A stretch of DNA of 18,639 nucleotides from an uncultured Bacteroidales bacterium (GCA_934695325.1 CAKUVD010000019.1:1-18639); one strand, 5' to 3'; counted from the first letter of the stretch, positions 1-7,897 are shown. Notes: generated by a model from the sequence alone, not told the origin. Numbers and translations are program-made.

Positions 1-23
1 TTTGTATTGCTTTTTGACCCTGA

Positions 24-53
24 CAACACCGTAGGGCTAGCCCTACGGTGTTG
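24..53. repeat. Perfect 30-bp palindrome, possible bidirectional terminator
   Basis: The left half reads CAACACCGTAGGGCT and the right half is its exact reverse complement, centred on GCTAGC, with no mismatch. It lies 49 nt past the stop of the minus-strand GIY-YIG gene, so as RNA it would form a very stable stem downstream of that gene. Neither side carries a clear T-tract, so intrinsic termination is only an inference. A dimeric-protein site or a repeat end are alternatives. Confidence 0.6.
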
Positions 54-1016
54 CACTTCTATCTTGAATCTTCGTTTTATTCCGGATTGCTCAGACAATC
101 CTCTATAACTCCGTAGAATTTCCTTCCTTCTCCTTTCTTAGGTCGGCAAGGATTTTCCCGTTATAACTGAAATATTTCGGTCCCTGGTATGCGCCTGAAT
201 TATTCTGCTTGTCCGGAGGCAGAAAAGTTCCGGTAAATGCGGACAGGCTGTATAGCCGTCCTTCGTATTCAACCTTGTCGTCAGTCGCCACGCGGACAGG
301 GAGTTTCAGCTCGTCGAATACGACTGTGTCTCCGATATTTATTCCGACCATGTGGAACTTGAACGGAGGCCTCGACTGCTTGCCTTTAACTTCTTCCTTT
401 GTCTTCAGGTCCTTGTCTTCAGCCTTGCTGTTTGAGACTACAGGTTTCCCGTCAATGTAGATGGCGAGTTCGGCATCGTCAAGCAGATCAGCGATGTCAC
501 GCATGATGTCAAGCGCCATGGCTGGGGAAATGTTGAAAAATTCCCTGTTCTGCCTGATTCTCAGGTCCGTCAGACGGTCAATCTGTTTGTGGATCTGTTT
601 CTCTACCTGGCCATATTTGCTTGTGTAGAGTGTGGCATAGATTTCAAACGGAAGAGGCACGGCAGTATTGTCCAGCTCCTTGGAACGTATATCCACAGGT
701 CTTGAACTCTTGCCGATCTTGACCCAGTCCTCTCTGAAAGAGGGGTTTGTCAGTATATAGACGTAGCCTTTTTCTTGCTTTGTCTCCATATTGTTTCTCG
801 TGTTAAATTTATTCCGGTTGTGGATTTTACAGACAATCCATGGCCGGTAAAAGTTACATGGTGCAAAATAAAAAAATAAAGGGGAATATTGAGATTTTTT
901 CTGTAACTGACCATGCATGATACTTTACCATGGAGGTTGCCAAAACTCTTTGACCGGTTTGACCTGTCCTTCTGCGTGGAAGACTCTCTTAGCTCCAACA
1001 AAGCCTGCACTTCTAT
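52..1016. repeat. 11-bp direct repeats flanking the GIY-YIG gene
   Basis: TGCACTTCTAT occurs at 52-62 and again at 1006-1016, in the same orientation, on either side of the GIY-YIG gene and its upstream region. This could mark the ends of an inserted segment of about 950 bp. A match of this length within 1 kb is also possible by chance, at odds of roughly one in ten. No recombinase is present. Confidence 0.25.
103..789 (-). CDS. T5orf172 / GIY-YIG-type nuclease-domain protein
   Basis: The protein has 228 residues from the chosen ATG. Residues 7-100 look like the T5orf172 (Mug113) branch of the GIY-YIG superfamily: an opening GYVYILTNP, then VKIGKS, a VPLPFE segment, a helix with ExxIH, and NREFF near the end of the domain. 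A charged Lys/Glu/Asp-rich linker (about 125-145) joins a C-terminal region of about 85 residues. That region contains GDTVVF, VEYEGRLYSLS and YQGPKYFSYNGKIL, which recalls RAMA or DUF4357-like modules found with modification and restriction enzymes; this comparison is weak. An in-frame upstream start at 918 is rejected because the added 43 residues are low quality and the family motif begins right after this ATG. The gene is probably a single-gene unit. The family suggests DNA cleavage or binding; the substrate is unknown. Confidence 0.85.
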   Translation of the reverse strand: METKQEKGYVYILTNPSFREDWVKIGKSSRPVDIRSKELDNTAVPLPFEIYATLYTSKYGQVEKQIHKQIDRLTDLRIRQNREFFNISPAMALDIMRDIADLLDDAELAIYIDGKPVVSNSKAEDKDLKTKEEVKGKQSRPPFKFHMVGINIGDTVVFDELKLPVRVATDDKVEYEGRLYSLSAFTGTFLPPDKQNNSGAYQGPKYFSYNGKILADLRKEKEGNSTEL

Positions 1017-1242
1017 TTAATCTCCATGCGAAAACAGTTCCCGAATGGAATCATAGGTTGGCGCCACATGGTAAGTGAATATTGAATAGCCGTCCTCCTA
1101 CGGCGTCTCTTTCTGAGAACTGTCTATCTGAACATAATGTGGGCGACATTGTACGTTTTTGTAAATTGCATTATTTGTGACAATTGCAGCCAATTAGGAA
1201 TTGGATATTTCGTATGAAGGTTATCAGTGCTGCCATAAGGTC

Positions 1243-1386
1243 ATGATGCGATCTTCGAGGGACAAGGCTTGCGTCGCACTTTTGGAGCGTAGCGGAGAGC
1301 GTCAATCTTCCTATTCCGCTCTGCCCATAGAGGCAAGTCTTTCGGCATCGCAGCGGATGCGGAGATGACGAATGTCTTGCTGGGCG
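1243..1386 (+). repeat. Dispersed hairpin repeat, copy 1
   Basis: About 144 bp match the outer parts of the element at 13599-13894. Shared blocks include GCGTCGCACTTT, GCGTCAATCTTCC, TCTGCCCATAG, AAGTCTTTCGGCATCGCAGCG and GATGACGAATGTCTTGC. Two stems are visible. The first is AGCGGA (1291-1296) with TCCGCT (1315-1320). The second is an 18-bp imperfect stem, 1332-1349 with 1364-1381, enclosed by GCCC/GGGC. The strand given is the orientation shared by all three copies. This copy lies between two divergent genes, about 34 bp upstream of the promoter of the secreted-protein gene. Confidence 0.75.
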
Positions 1387-1419
1387 TATATTGATAATCT
1401 CACTTAATTTTCTCTATGC

Positions 1420-1450
1420 TTTGTTCTTACTGATATTATTTGTAGCTTTG
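1420..1450 (+). promoter_or_regulatory. Bacteroidetes-type promoter for the 138-aa secreted protein
   Basis: A -33 element TTTG (1420-1423) is followed after 19 nt by TAGCTTTG (1443-1450), a full match to the Bacteroidetes -7 consensus TAnnTTTG. Transcription would begin near 1457, about 22 nt before the ATG at 1479. Confidence 0.7.
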
Positions 1451-1478
1451 ATGCAGTAACTCTAATATCCATCTGATT

Positions 1479-1895
1479 ATGAAAAAGTTTATCCTATTTA
1501 TGATTCTGATTGTTGCTGGTGTTTCTGCAAAAGCGCAGTCCTATTCTGGCCCTACGGACAGCGATGTGAGGACATATTCTGTCGAACAGGCGACAAATGT
1601 GCCATTTAGATTGTTCCCGACGAGAAACAACTGGAATTTCATGAAGTTGGATACTAGGACGGGACAAATATGGATGGTGCAGTATAGTGTGGAAAAGTCG
1701 AGCAGTGCCTTCACCTGGACTTTGGATGAGACAAAAATTGAGGAACCGATAGCTGAGAATATTGGCCGGTTTACATTGTATCCGACAAGCAACAGATTCA
1801 ATTATATCTTGTTAGATCAGTTTGACGGGAGGACTTGGCAAGTTCAATATTCGTTGGATAAGACTGAAAATAATTTCAGGATTAGGATTTACTGA
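1479..1895 (+). CDS. Small secreted protein with two tandem NWN-type repeats
   Basis: The 138-residue protein starts with a clear Sec signal peptide (MKKFILFMILIVAGVSAKAQ), so the mature form is probably periplasmic or exported. The rest is two copies of a unit of about 45 residues. The first has FPTRNNWNFMKLD, RTGQIW and VQYSVEK; the second has YPTSNRFNYILLD, FDGRTW and VQYSLDK. Each unit ends in an aromatic beta-rich stretch. Such repeats (NWNF-LLD-GRTWQVQYS) are common in small secreted proteins of Bacteroidales, but no biochemical role is known to me. The gene stands alone on the plus strand with its own good promoter, and converges with the helicase operon. Confidence 0.85.
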   Translation: MKKFILFMILIVAGVSAKAQSYSGPTDSDVRTYSVEQATNVPFRLFPTRNNWNFMKLDTRTGQIWMVQYSVEKSSSAFTWTLDETKIEEPIAENIGRFTLYPTSNRFNYILLDQFDGRTWQVQYSLDKTENNFRIRIY

Positions 1896-2038
1896 GGTGT
1901 GTGCCAAATCTTTATGTGTGAATGTGGAGCAAGTTTATGAACGGAGGATTGTAAATATCAATGAGTGAGCCATATATGTGACGTTTGATGTAAGATGCGA
2001 TGTTTGACGAACCTATAAATGCGTGCCGAATTATGTTA

Positions 2039-3688
2039 TTATTCTGTTCCAACCTTGTTCATATTATAGATCGTAGCGAGGATTTTCAGAAGATTGAAAG
2101 GTGAAATTTCTTCTTTTGTGCTGACACCCTCAAGTTTGAATAGTGCGCTTTGTGTTATACCGCACATCGAGGCGGAGAAGATGAGGACTGATTTGAGTTT
2201 GGGGTAGCAGTTCATAAGTGCCGTATTCTTGGTTTCATCGGAGGACAATGATATCGCACCTTCGTTTTCATCATAAGAGTAGGCGAGGAAACTGATTTCT
2301 CCTGTCGGCTTACCATTTTTCTTTACGAGAGTATGAACCACGAAGTGGCTGCTATTGCCGGAAACTTGATAGTAGTCGCAGAGGTCGAATTTTTCGTCTT
2401 CAAGATTTTCGTTTTCGGCGTTTGGTTTATCACAATGTCCGCAATCTCTTACGATCATCAATTCTTCGTTTTCTTCCTCATAGGTCCTTTCCGGCATATC
2501 AAAAGGCATTTTGGAACTTCGTCCATATTTCATTTCTTCCGGAACTTCTCGGCCAAGGAAGTGGTGTTCCCATTTTCGGTTTGCGTCCGGAAGCCCGAAA
2601 TAGTTGTAGAGTCCTACATTATCAATGAATATTGTTTTTTCTTTTCCTTCGGCATATCTTAATCCTCTTCCTACTTGTTGCAGGTATATCGCAAGGGACC
2701 TGGTAGGACGTGCCAGTTGGATGAAGCTGACATCCGGGCAGTCGAATCCTTCTGTAAATAATTCGACATTGACAAGAACTTGTATTGAGCCTTCTTTGAA
2801 CTTGCGAATCAGTAGTTCCCGCTCTTCTTTGGGAGTGTCGCAATCGATACTGACGGCTGCGTAACCTTGGGTGGAATATAATTCGGCAATGTTCCTTGCG
2901 TGTTGTCTGTTGATGGCATAGACAATGCCTTTGCGATATTTTGCGTATTTACGGAATGATTCAAATAGGCGAGCCCTGATTCTTTGGTTGTCAAATGCAG
3001 CGGACAAGGCATCATTTACAAAGTCTCCTGTGGTGGCAATGTCAATGCTATTTACCAAATTCTGTATATCCGAATCAGGTTTTACTGAGACATAATCGAA
3101 ATCGGCAAGCAGGTGATTCTGAATGAACCATTTTACTTGAGGAGTCGTGACTAATGTCTGATATACTGATGTGAAGGGTTCGTGATTCATTCGCCACGGT
3201 GTCGCAGTTACGCCAAGTTTCTTGGCCTCGGGGAACATATCGAACAGGCGTTTGTATGAGTCTGCAAGGGTATGGTGAGCCTCATCGACAATGATGAAGT
3301 CAAACTTGCATCTTCGCACGTTCATCTCGTTTCTTTCGGAAACAAGTGACAATATGCTGCCGACCTGAACTTTTTGCCACAGATGCTGCTCTCTGTTTCC
3401 TTGTATGAATCCGCAGGAAATTCCATATTTATTCAATGAGCCTGCAATCTGTTCAAGCAGTTCAATTCTATGTGCTACTACTAATATGTTGATTTCAAGT
3501 TTCTGGACTTTGTAGTAGGATATCAGGTCCTTAATGATAGATGTGAACAGATATGTCTTGCCCATACCGGTCGGCATCTGTAGCATCACGGAGCCATAAG
3601 TGTCCCAGGCACGGAGAATGTTCTTCTTCGCGTCAAGCTGATGTGGCCTCAGATTGCCATTAGTTACCGGTAAGGATGAATATATCAT
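2039..3688 (-). CDS. SF2 DEAH-box helicase, restriction-enzyme (Res subunit) type
   Basis: This 549-residue protein carries the SF2 helicase motifs in order: RPHQ at 14-17, Walker A MPTGMGKT (38-45), motif Ia VVAHRIELLEQ (70-80), DEAH (135-138), TATPWR (161-166), motif V with NVELFTEGFDCPDV (307-320) and motif VI QQVGRGLR (337-344). The two RecA-like domains take up about 1-360. The remaining 190 residues carry no recognised nuclease motif; a cluster CGHC near residue 415 could bind metal but lacks an obvious partner pair. The protein resembles the helicase part of type I/III restriction systems and of UvsW/XPB-like defence helicases. It is the last gene of the operon, starting 2 nt after the stop of the two-module gene, so translation is probably coupled. 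It likely supplies ATP-driven remodelling or translocation for the AIPR system. Confidence 0.9.
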   Translation of the reverse strand: MIYSSLPVTNGNLRPHQLDAKKNILRAWDTYGSVMLQMPTGMGKTYLFTSIIKDLISYYKVQKLEINILVVAHRIELLEQIAGSLNKYGISCGFIQGNREQHLWQKVQVGSILSLVSERNEMNVRRCKFDFIIVDEAHHTLADSYKRLFDMFPEAKKLGVTATPWRMNHEPFTSVYQTLVTTPQVKWFIQNHLLADFDYVSVKPDSDIQNLVNSIDIATTGDFVNDALSAAFDNQRIRARLFESFRKYAKYRKGIVYAINRQHARNIAELYSTQGYAAVSIDCDTPKEERELLIRKFKEGSIQVLVNVELFTEGFDCPDVSFIQLARPTRSLAIYLQQVGRGLRYAEGKEKTIFIDNVGLYNYFGLPDANRKWEHHFLGREVPEEMKYGRSSKMPFDMPERTYEEENEELMIVRDCGHCDKPNAENENLEDEKFDLCDYYQVSGNSSHFVVHTLVKKNGKPTGEISFLAYSYDENEGAISLSSDETKNTALMNCYPKLKSVLIFSASMCGITQSALFKLEGVSTKEEISPFNLLKILATIYNMNKVGTE

Positions 3689-3690
3689 GG

Positions 3691-4377
3691 TCAGTCAATC
3701 ACGGTTATTTTCAATCCGAGTCCTAGTTTCTGACTTATTCTTTCAAGAGCAAAGATTTTGTCTTTCGTCTGGTTGGGAATTGTAATCCATTTGCCACCGG
3801 ACTGAACTTGGCCTTTGTATTTGTTGTAGCGTGTTACAAGTTCTTGCCCGTGGTCTTCAAAACCTTTATAGCATACGGTATCAATACCTATTTTCGTGAT
3901 GGCTTGGATGTATGAATCTTTCGAGCTGTTGCCTCCCACGAATTCACCATCGGCAAATTGTATTAGCAATCCACCGATTTTCTGTCTTTCTTTGACAAAT
4001 TTCTTTGCTTTTGAGGTCTCGAAATCTTCTCCAATCTCAACGATACAATCAACTCCAAGTTTTGTGACCATTGATTTTAAGAGAAGGTATTTTTCTGATG
4101 TGTCACTTTGTGTGTTTAAAAACCATCCATTGTCAAGTGGCTTCATATATTGTTCATAACCAGGAATCTGTTCTTTTGAACAGAGGCTGTTATGTCTCCA
4201 TTCCATATTCAAAGCAGCTACTTTATCTGCGCCTAATTTCCTTAAAGCTTCGATAAAGGTAAGGGTGGCGCTTTTATAACAATATATAGTTCCGTCAGAA
4301 AAGGACACTCTCAGAATTTTCTTTTGAGAGCGTGGGCGTTTACCTGATTTGTCTTCATCTTCGTAGTACATAGGCAC
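3691..4377 (-). CDS. Unrecognised defence-operon protein with two tandem homologous modules
   Basis: This protein has 228 residues and I recognise no named family. It is an internal duplication. Module 1 (about 20-125) runs from LRVSFSDGTIY through FIEALRKLGADKVAAL, GYEQYMKPLDNGWFLNTQ and KYLLLKSMVTKLGVDCIVEI. Module 2 (about 137-227) runs from LLIQFADGEFV through YIQAITKIGIDTVCYKG, a YNKYKGQVQSGGKWITIPNQ stretch and KIFALERISQKLGLGLKITVI. The shared pattern is hydrophobic-F-x-DG, a helix with KLG, a Gly-Trp strand followed by an N/T-Q-T/S segment, and K-x3-L-x2-I-x2-KLG. The start is GTG at 4377, 6 nt after the AIPR stop; an ATG two codons later (4371) is also possible. The position between AIPR and helicase suggests an adaptor or a recognition subunit; this is inference. 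Confidence 0.8.
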   Translation of the reverse strand: MPMYYEDEDKSGKRPRSQKKILRVSFSDGTIYCYKSATLTFIEALRKLGADKVAALNMEWRHNSLCSKEQIPGYEQYMKPLDNGWFLNTQSDTSEKYLLLKSMVTKLGVDCIVEIGEDFETSKAKKFVKERQKIGGLLIQFADGEFVGGNSSKDSYIQAITKIGIDTVCYKGFEDHGQELVTRYNKYKGQVQSGGKWITIPNQTKDKIFALERISQKLGLGLKITVID

Positions 4378-4383
4378 TAATCC

Positions 4384-6402
4384 TTATTCAGTAAAACCGT
4401 TTTCCTTTGCCGTGTTTGCGATTCTGAGCGCATACATCGCTTGCTTGAGCGAAACAAATGCTCTGCCTCTGGAGCGCATTGTACCGAAATTGAATGCGGC
4501 TTTGCGGTCGATAGGTGTCAGCATATTGTTTACTTTAGCCCAATTCGCGAGGGCGAACCAGAATTGCGGAGTGTATGACTCGGCTTCTTTGATTCTGCTT
4601 TGCTGTGTTTCGTTGAGATATGAGCCGTCTTCATTTGTCTCTTTCTGAAGAAGATTCTCATCGAATTTTTCGATATCTCCGAGTTTGAGTTTCAACTTGT
4701 TCCAGCAATCTACTCTTTTTGACCATTCTCCGACATTCTGCATTTGGCTTCCGGATGAGGCTCCTGTCAGATGCGTCCAGACAATCGGGATAAGTTCTTC
4801 TATTTTATCGACAACTGCCTGCTGTACTTTCTGATTCTCCCAGATATAGGTCATATCAAGATTTTCGTCGGAAAGGACTGAGATTGATGCCATAATATAG
4901 GCGTTCATATTTGCCTTGTAACCTCCAAGACTCTTGGAACGAACTATTGAATCAATGGTGTTAAACAATATGCCTTCCGCGATGATTCGCTTGTAATATG
5001 CCGATGTCACGAGAGGCTTGTCCCGCTTTATTTCAGTTACGTATAGTTTGTGGTTCTGTTCGGCTCCGCGGCAAACATCGTACGGACGTTGCCTCCAACC
5101 GGTTTCGTATTTTGCGACATCTGTTTTTGTGATGCGCTGATTCTTAGGATATTCTGTTCTGAAACTCTTTTCGTTGAAGCCGCTGAGTTGGGCAAGCTGG
5201 TCGAAGTATTGGCCACGTGTGCGCTCGAAATACCATTTGCATATAGGCTTGCTCTTTCCGTTGGGAACCCATTCCGAACGGCTGAAATTTTCAAGGTCGA
5301 CAAGGAACGGTTCATTTGCCGAGAAGTCGGAGTTCTTGATTGCGGTCTGGCTATTTGCCGATGTCGAGATGGCTTTCACGATTTCGTTTGAGTGGTCTTT
5401 GTCTCGGATGACACTGATTTTCATCGGTACATAGACTTTGCTCAAATCTACTTCTCTGTCTGAAATGGAGGCTGCAATGGCGGCAGTGGTCTGTCCTCCA
5501 TTTACAATCTGCCAATCAAAGAGGCGTGTGATGTAGAGTACTCCATCGACTTCCTTTAGCTCTATGTCACTTGCTGTCGTGGAAATCCCATTGTTGTAGG
5601 AGAAGAACATATCCGGTTGTTCCCGGAGTGTACGTCTGATTTCTTTGTTCACTTTCCCTTTGAACTGCAGGAATGTTCTAACGTTCTTCTCAAGAAGTAC
5701 TTGTTGATATTGTTTGTAAATCTTCGCAAGTGTCTTTCCTGGTATGATGGCAAGGTAGGCATCGACAAACGGGTTCTGGTCACTCATCTTCAGGCATTGA
5801 AGTTCGGTGTTGTATGTGGTAGGGAAGTCAATCTCTACCTTTTCCTTGCCTGCGCGTATGTTGTGCTGCTGGTAGATGCGTTGCATATCCCAGACATTGT
5901 ATTCGATTACGAAGTTATCGTCATCGCTTTCAATTGCGGCCGGGATGGCTGCCGGGTCGGTGAGTCCGTCTGTGAGCAGATAGATGCGAAGCTGGCTGAT
6001 TTTGCCTTTTGTGCTTTGTATGAGTTCGACTATTTGGGCGATTTCCCCATTTTCCTCAGCATCACCTTCTTTTAGAAGTACTCCGGCCATCGCTTCATTG
6101 TAAAAGCGCATCAGGTAGTTGAAGCCTTGTTGTACCCGGCCGTTGTTTATCTTGCCTACGAGGGTGTCAGCACGTTCAAGATAGAAGAGGTCGAGAGATT
6201 CCGCTTCGTCGTTATAGTCGTAGGCGGTGATTCTTGCACGTGTTTTCTTGAATGTGCAGATTTCAGGGGCGTTGACTTCTCCGGTGTCCGCAATGTACTC
6301 GATGATGGTTGTGGCGAGTTCTTCGTCAAAATCTACTCCGTTCAGTTCTGCGGAGAGTTTAGTGTTGTCAAGTAGTTCTTGAGCAAATTCCTTGATGTTC
6401 AT
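4384..6402 (-). CDS. AIPR family (abortive infection phage resistance) protein
   Basis: The 672-residue protein has the AIPR core at about 240-560: VRTFLQFKGKVN followed by IRRTLREQPDMF, SYNNGISTTA (268-277) and the hallmark VNGGQTTAAI at 300-309. The N-terminal 240 residues, with an acidic region around 112-122, are typical of the longer members. AIPR proteins are linked to phage resistance in lactococcal Abi systems and occur in many defence islands next to helicases, nucleases or methylases; their exact activity is unsettled. It is the second gene of the operon, 40 nt after the YhcG-type nuclease stop and 6 nt before the two-module protein. No truncation is seen. Confidence 0.88.
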   Translation of the reverse strand: MNIKEFAQELLDNTKLSAELNGVDFDEELATTIIEYIADTGEVNAPEICTFKKTRARITAYDYNDEAESLDLFYLERADTLVGKINNGRVQQGFNYLMRFYNEAMAGVLLKEGDAEENGEIAQIVELIQSTKGKISQLRIYLLTDGLTDPAAIPAAIESDDDNFVIEYNVWDMQRIYQQHNIRAGKEKVEIDFPTTYNTELQCLKMSDQNPFVDAYLAIIPGKTLAKIYKQYQQVLLEKNVRTFLQFKGKVNKEIRRTLREQPDMFFSYNNGISTTASDIELKEVDGVLYITRLFDWQIVNGGQTTAAIAASISDREVDLSKVYVPMKISVIRDKDHSNEIVKAISTSANSQTAIKNSDFSANEPFLVDLENFSRSEWVPNGKSKPICKWYFERTRGQYFDQLAQLSGFNEKSFRTEYPKNQRITKTDVAKYETGWRQRPYDVCRGAEQNHKLYVTEIKRDKPLVTSAYYKRIIAEGILFNTIDSIVRSKSLGGYKANMNAYIMASISVLSDENLDMTYIWENQKVQQAVVDKIEELIPIVWTHLTGASSGSQMQNVGEWSKRVDCWNKLKLKLGDIEKFDENLLQKETNEDGSYLNETQQSRIKEAESYTPQFWFALANWAKVNNMLTPIDRKAAFNFGTMRSRGRAFVSLKQAMYALRIANTAKENGFTE

Positions 6403-6442
6403 ATGCTATTAGTTTTTTGTCGTGATTAGATTGTCAATTTAG

Positions 6443-7480
6443 TTATTTCTCCTCGTGCTGTAGTCGGAAGAATTCTTTCTGCCGCTCGATTTCTGTGCGG
6501 AGTTCTTCTTCTGTCGGCATGTAGAGCATATATTTCGAGGCGAAGAGACGGTCATTGTCGTGGAGGACGGAGTAGCGGGCGATATCGTTGTCTGTCTCGG
6601 AGCAGAGGACAATGCCGATTGTCGGGTTGTCGTCCTTTCCTCTCACTTTCTCGTCGTACATCCTGACGTACATATCCATCTGACCGACATCCTGATGGGT
6701 TATGGTGGTGGTCTTGAGGTCTATGAGCACAAATGATTTGAGGATGTAGTTGTAGAATACGAGGCCTATGAAGTAATCTTTCTTTTCTGTGCGAATGAGT
6801 TTCTGTCTCGCCACGAACGAAAACCCTTTGCCGAGTTCCAGCAGAAAGTTCTGGAGGTTGTCAATGATGGCTCCCTCAAGTTCGGATTCTGAAAAGTCTC
6901 TATTGGGACTGAGGCCAATGAACTCCGCAACTGTGGGATTCTTGATGAATTCCATCTTGTCGTGTTCATACGGGGTTGTCAATGCTTTCATCTCAGACTC
7001 TACAACTTCCTTATGTTGCGAGAGAAGAAGTCTTTCGTAGTATTGTGATGCGATGTTTCTGTCAAGAGTACGATAGCTCCACATCTGTTCGGAGGCTTCT
7101 TTCAGATACCAGGCACGCGCTTCCTGGTTTGTGACGCTGAGAAGTCGCTTGAAATGCGACCACGTCAATATTCCCCACACTGTGGGGAGTTTTTCCGGAA
7201 AAGCGAGATAGAATTGTCGGAAATAGTATAATGAATTGACAGAAAATCCTTTGCCATATTCTTTTGTGAGATCAGCCGACAGTGATTTTATCAGTTGCGT
7301 TCCATAGTCGGCACGGTCTTTTCCCTGTTGCTCCTGCTCGACGATGCGTTTTCCTATCTGCCAATACGCTTCGACCATTGCAGAATTGATGGCTGAATAT
7401 GCCTTCTGACGGGCAGTGTCAACTATGTGCCTGATTTCTGTCAGAAAGTCCTTGTTGTATATATTCTGGATTTCGTTCAT
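6443..7480 (-). CDS. PDDEXK nuclease domain protein, YhcG/DUF1016 family
   Basis: The 345-residue protein matches the DUF1016 (YhcG) family over its full length. The N-terminal part (about 10-165) is the helical DUF1016_N region with VEAYWQIGKRIVE, GKGFSVNSLYYFRQFYLAFP and LTWSHFKRLL. The C-terminal part is a PD-(D/E)XK nuclease fold with E202 in LEGAI, D235 in KKDYFIGL, D254-x-K256 in VLIDLK and Q267. All expected catalytic residues are present, so an active nuclease is plausible. Members often sit beside restriction and defence genes. It is the first gene of the four-gene minus-strand operon and has a good -7 element 38 nt upstream of its ATG. Confidence 0.92.
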   Translation of the reverse strand: MNEIQNIYNKDFLTEIRHIVDTARQKAYSAINSAMVEAYWQIGKRIVEQEQQGKDRADYGTQLIKSLSADLTKEYGKGFSVNSLYYFRQFYLAFPEKLPTVWGILTWSHFKRLLSVTNQEARAWYLKEASEQMWSYRTLDRNIASQYYERLLLSQHKEVVESEMKALTTPYEHDKMEFIKNPTVAEFIGLSPNRDFSESELEGAIIDNLQNFLLELGKGFSFVARQKLIRTEKKDYFIGLVFYNYILKSFVLIDLKTTTITHQDVGQMDMYVRMYDEKVRGKDDNPTIGIVLCSETDNDIARYSVLHDNDRLFASKYMLYMPTEEELRTEIERQKEFFRLQHEEK

Positions 7481-7517
7481 ATCACTTTGTGTTATCGCTT
7501 ATTTTCATCGGGTTATG

Positions 7518-7525
7518 CAAATATA
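7518..7525 (-). promoter_or_regulatory. -7 promoter element of the YhcG-AIPR-helicase operon
   Basis: On the minus strand the sequence is TATATTTG, a full match to TAnnTTTG. It would start transcription near 7511, about 30 nt before the ATG at 7480. No TTG was found at the expected -33 distance, so the call rests on one element and its position between genes. Confidence 0.5.
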
Positions 7526-7539
7526 ATGTTTTTGGGGGA

Positions 7540-7875
7540 TTATTTGCTCAGCTGCTTTAATGATGTTTTTGTGAGGGTGTAGGTGAATTCTTCGCCGGTT
7601 TCTGTGTTGTGATAGTGCCGGGCGAGGAACTTTTGCTTGTCGCGTTCGCCAATATCTGACTTTTTAAATGCAACTATCAGGTGACCGTCGGATTCGTTGA
7701 GGGTGTAAGTCTTGCCTGCGAGTTCTGGCCGATATAGGAAGTCCAGAAGAATGGTATTCCAATTTGACGGAGTGAGTATGTAGAAGTCGTATTCACGGTC
7801 GATGCCTTCAATGAAGGTGTCGCGGATTGTTCTGTGAATGGTCCATTGACCAGCAAGTGTCTTCGTAGCCGGCAT
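7540..7875 (-). CDS. Hypothetical protein, 111 aa
   Basis: I do not recognise a family. The protein is soluble, with no signal peptide or membrane segment. The middle contains EYDFYILTPSNWNTILLD, and the C-terminal part is rich in Thr, Lys and His (ARHYHNTETGEEFTYTLTK). The ATG at 7875 is supported by a full TAnnTTTG promoter element ending 23 nt upstream. The gene ends 59 nt before the YhcG-type nuclease gene and may be read through into it, but that gene has its own promoter element, so this one may belong to a separate small unit. Confidence 0.65.
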   Translation of the reverse strand: MPATKTLAGQWTIHRTIRDTFIEGIDREYDFYILTPSNWNTILLDFLYRPELAGKTYTLNESDGHLIVAFKKSDIGERDKQKFLARHYHNTETGEEFTYTLTKTSLKQLSK

Positions 7876-7897
7876 AAGCTACTTAATCTCAAATCTG

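Larger units (their letters stand above)
790..1478. other. Gene-poor intergenic region between divergent genes
   Basis: No convincing gene is seen in these 689 bases. The contents are: the upstream region of the minus-strand GIY-YIG gene (790 to about 880), an AT-rich tract near 870-900, one end of the 11-bp direct repeat (1006-1016), a small hairpin GCCGT-cctcct-ACGGC at about 1089-1104, the first copy of the dispersed hairpin repeat (1243-1386), and a strong promoter for the secreted protein (1420-1450). Confidence 0.7.

Noticed and set aside
750..1010. Minus-strand open frame of 86 codons upstream of the GIY-YIG gene
   Set aside because: It overlaps the GIY-YIG start in another frame and has no coherent protein pattern; the area is better seen as an upstream region.
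5617..6075. Plus-strand open frame of 152 codons
   Set aside because: Antisense to the AIPR gene, Cys/Phe/Val-rich as expected for a shadow frame.
7540..7875. Possible kinship of the 111-aa protein with the secreted repeat protein at 1479-1895 (TPSNWNTILLD against FPTRNNWNFMKLD)
   Set aside because: Only about a dozen residues agree, the 111-aa protein has no signal peptide, and the rest does not align; chance is likely.
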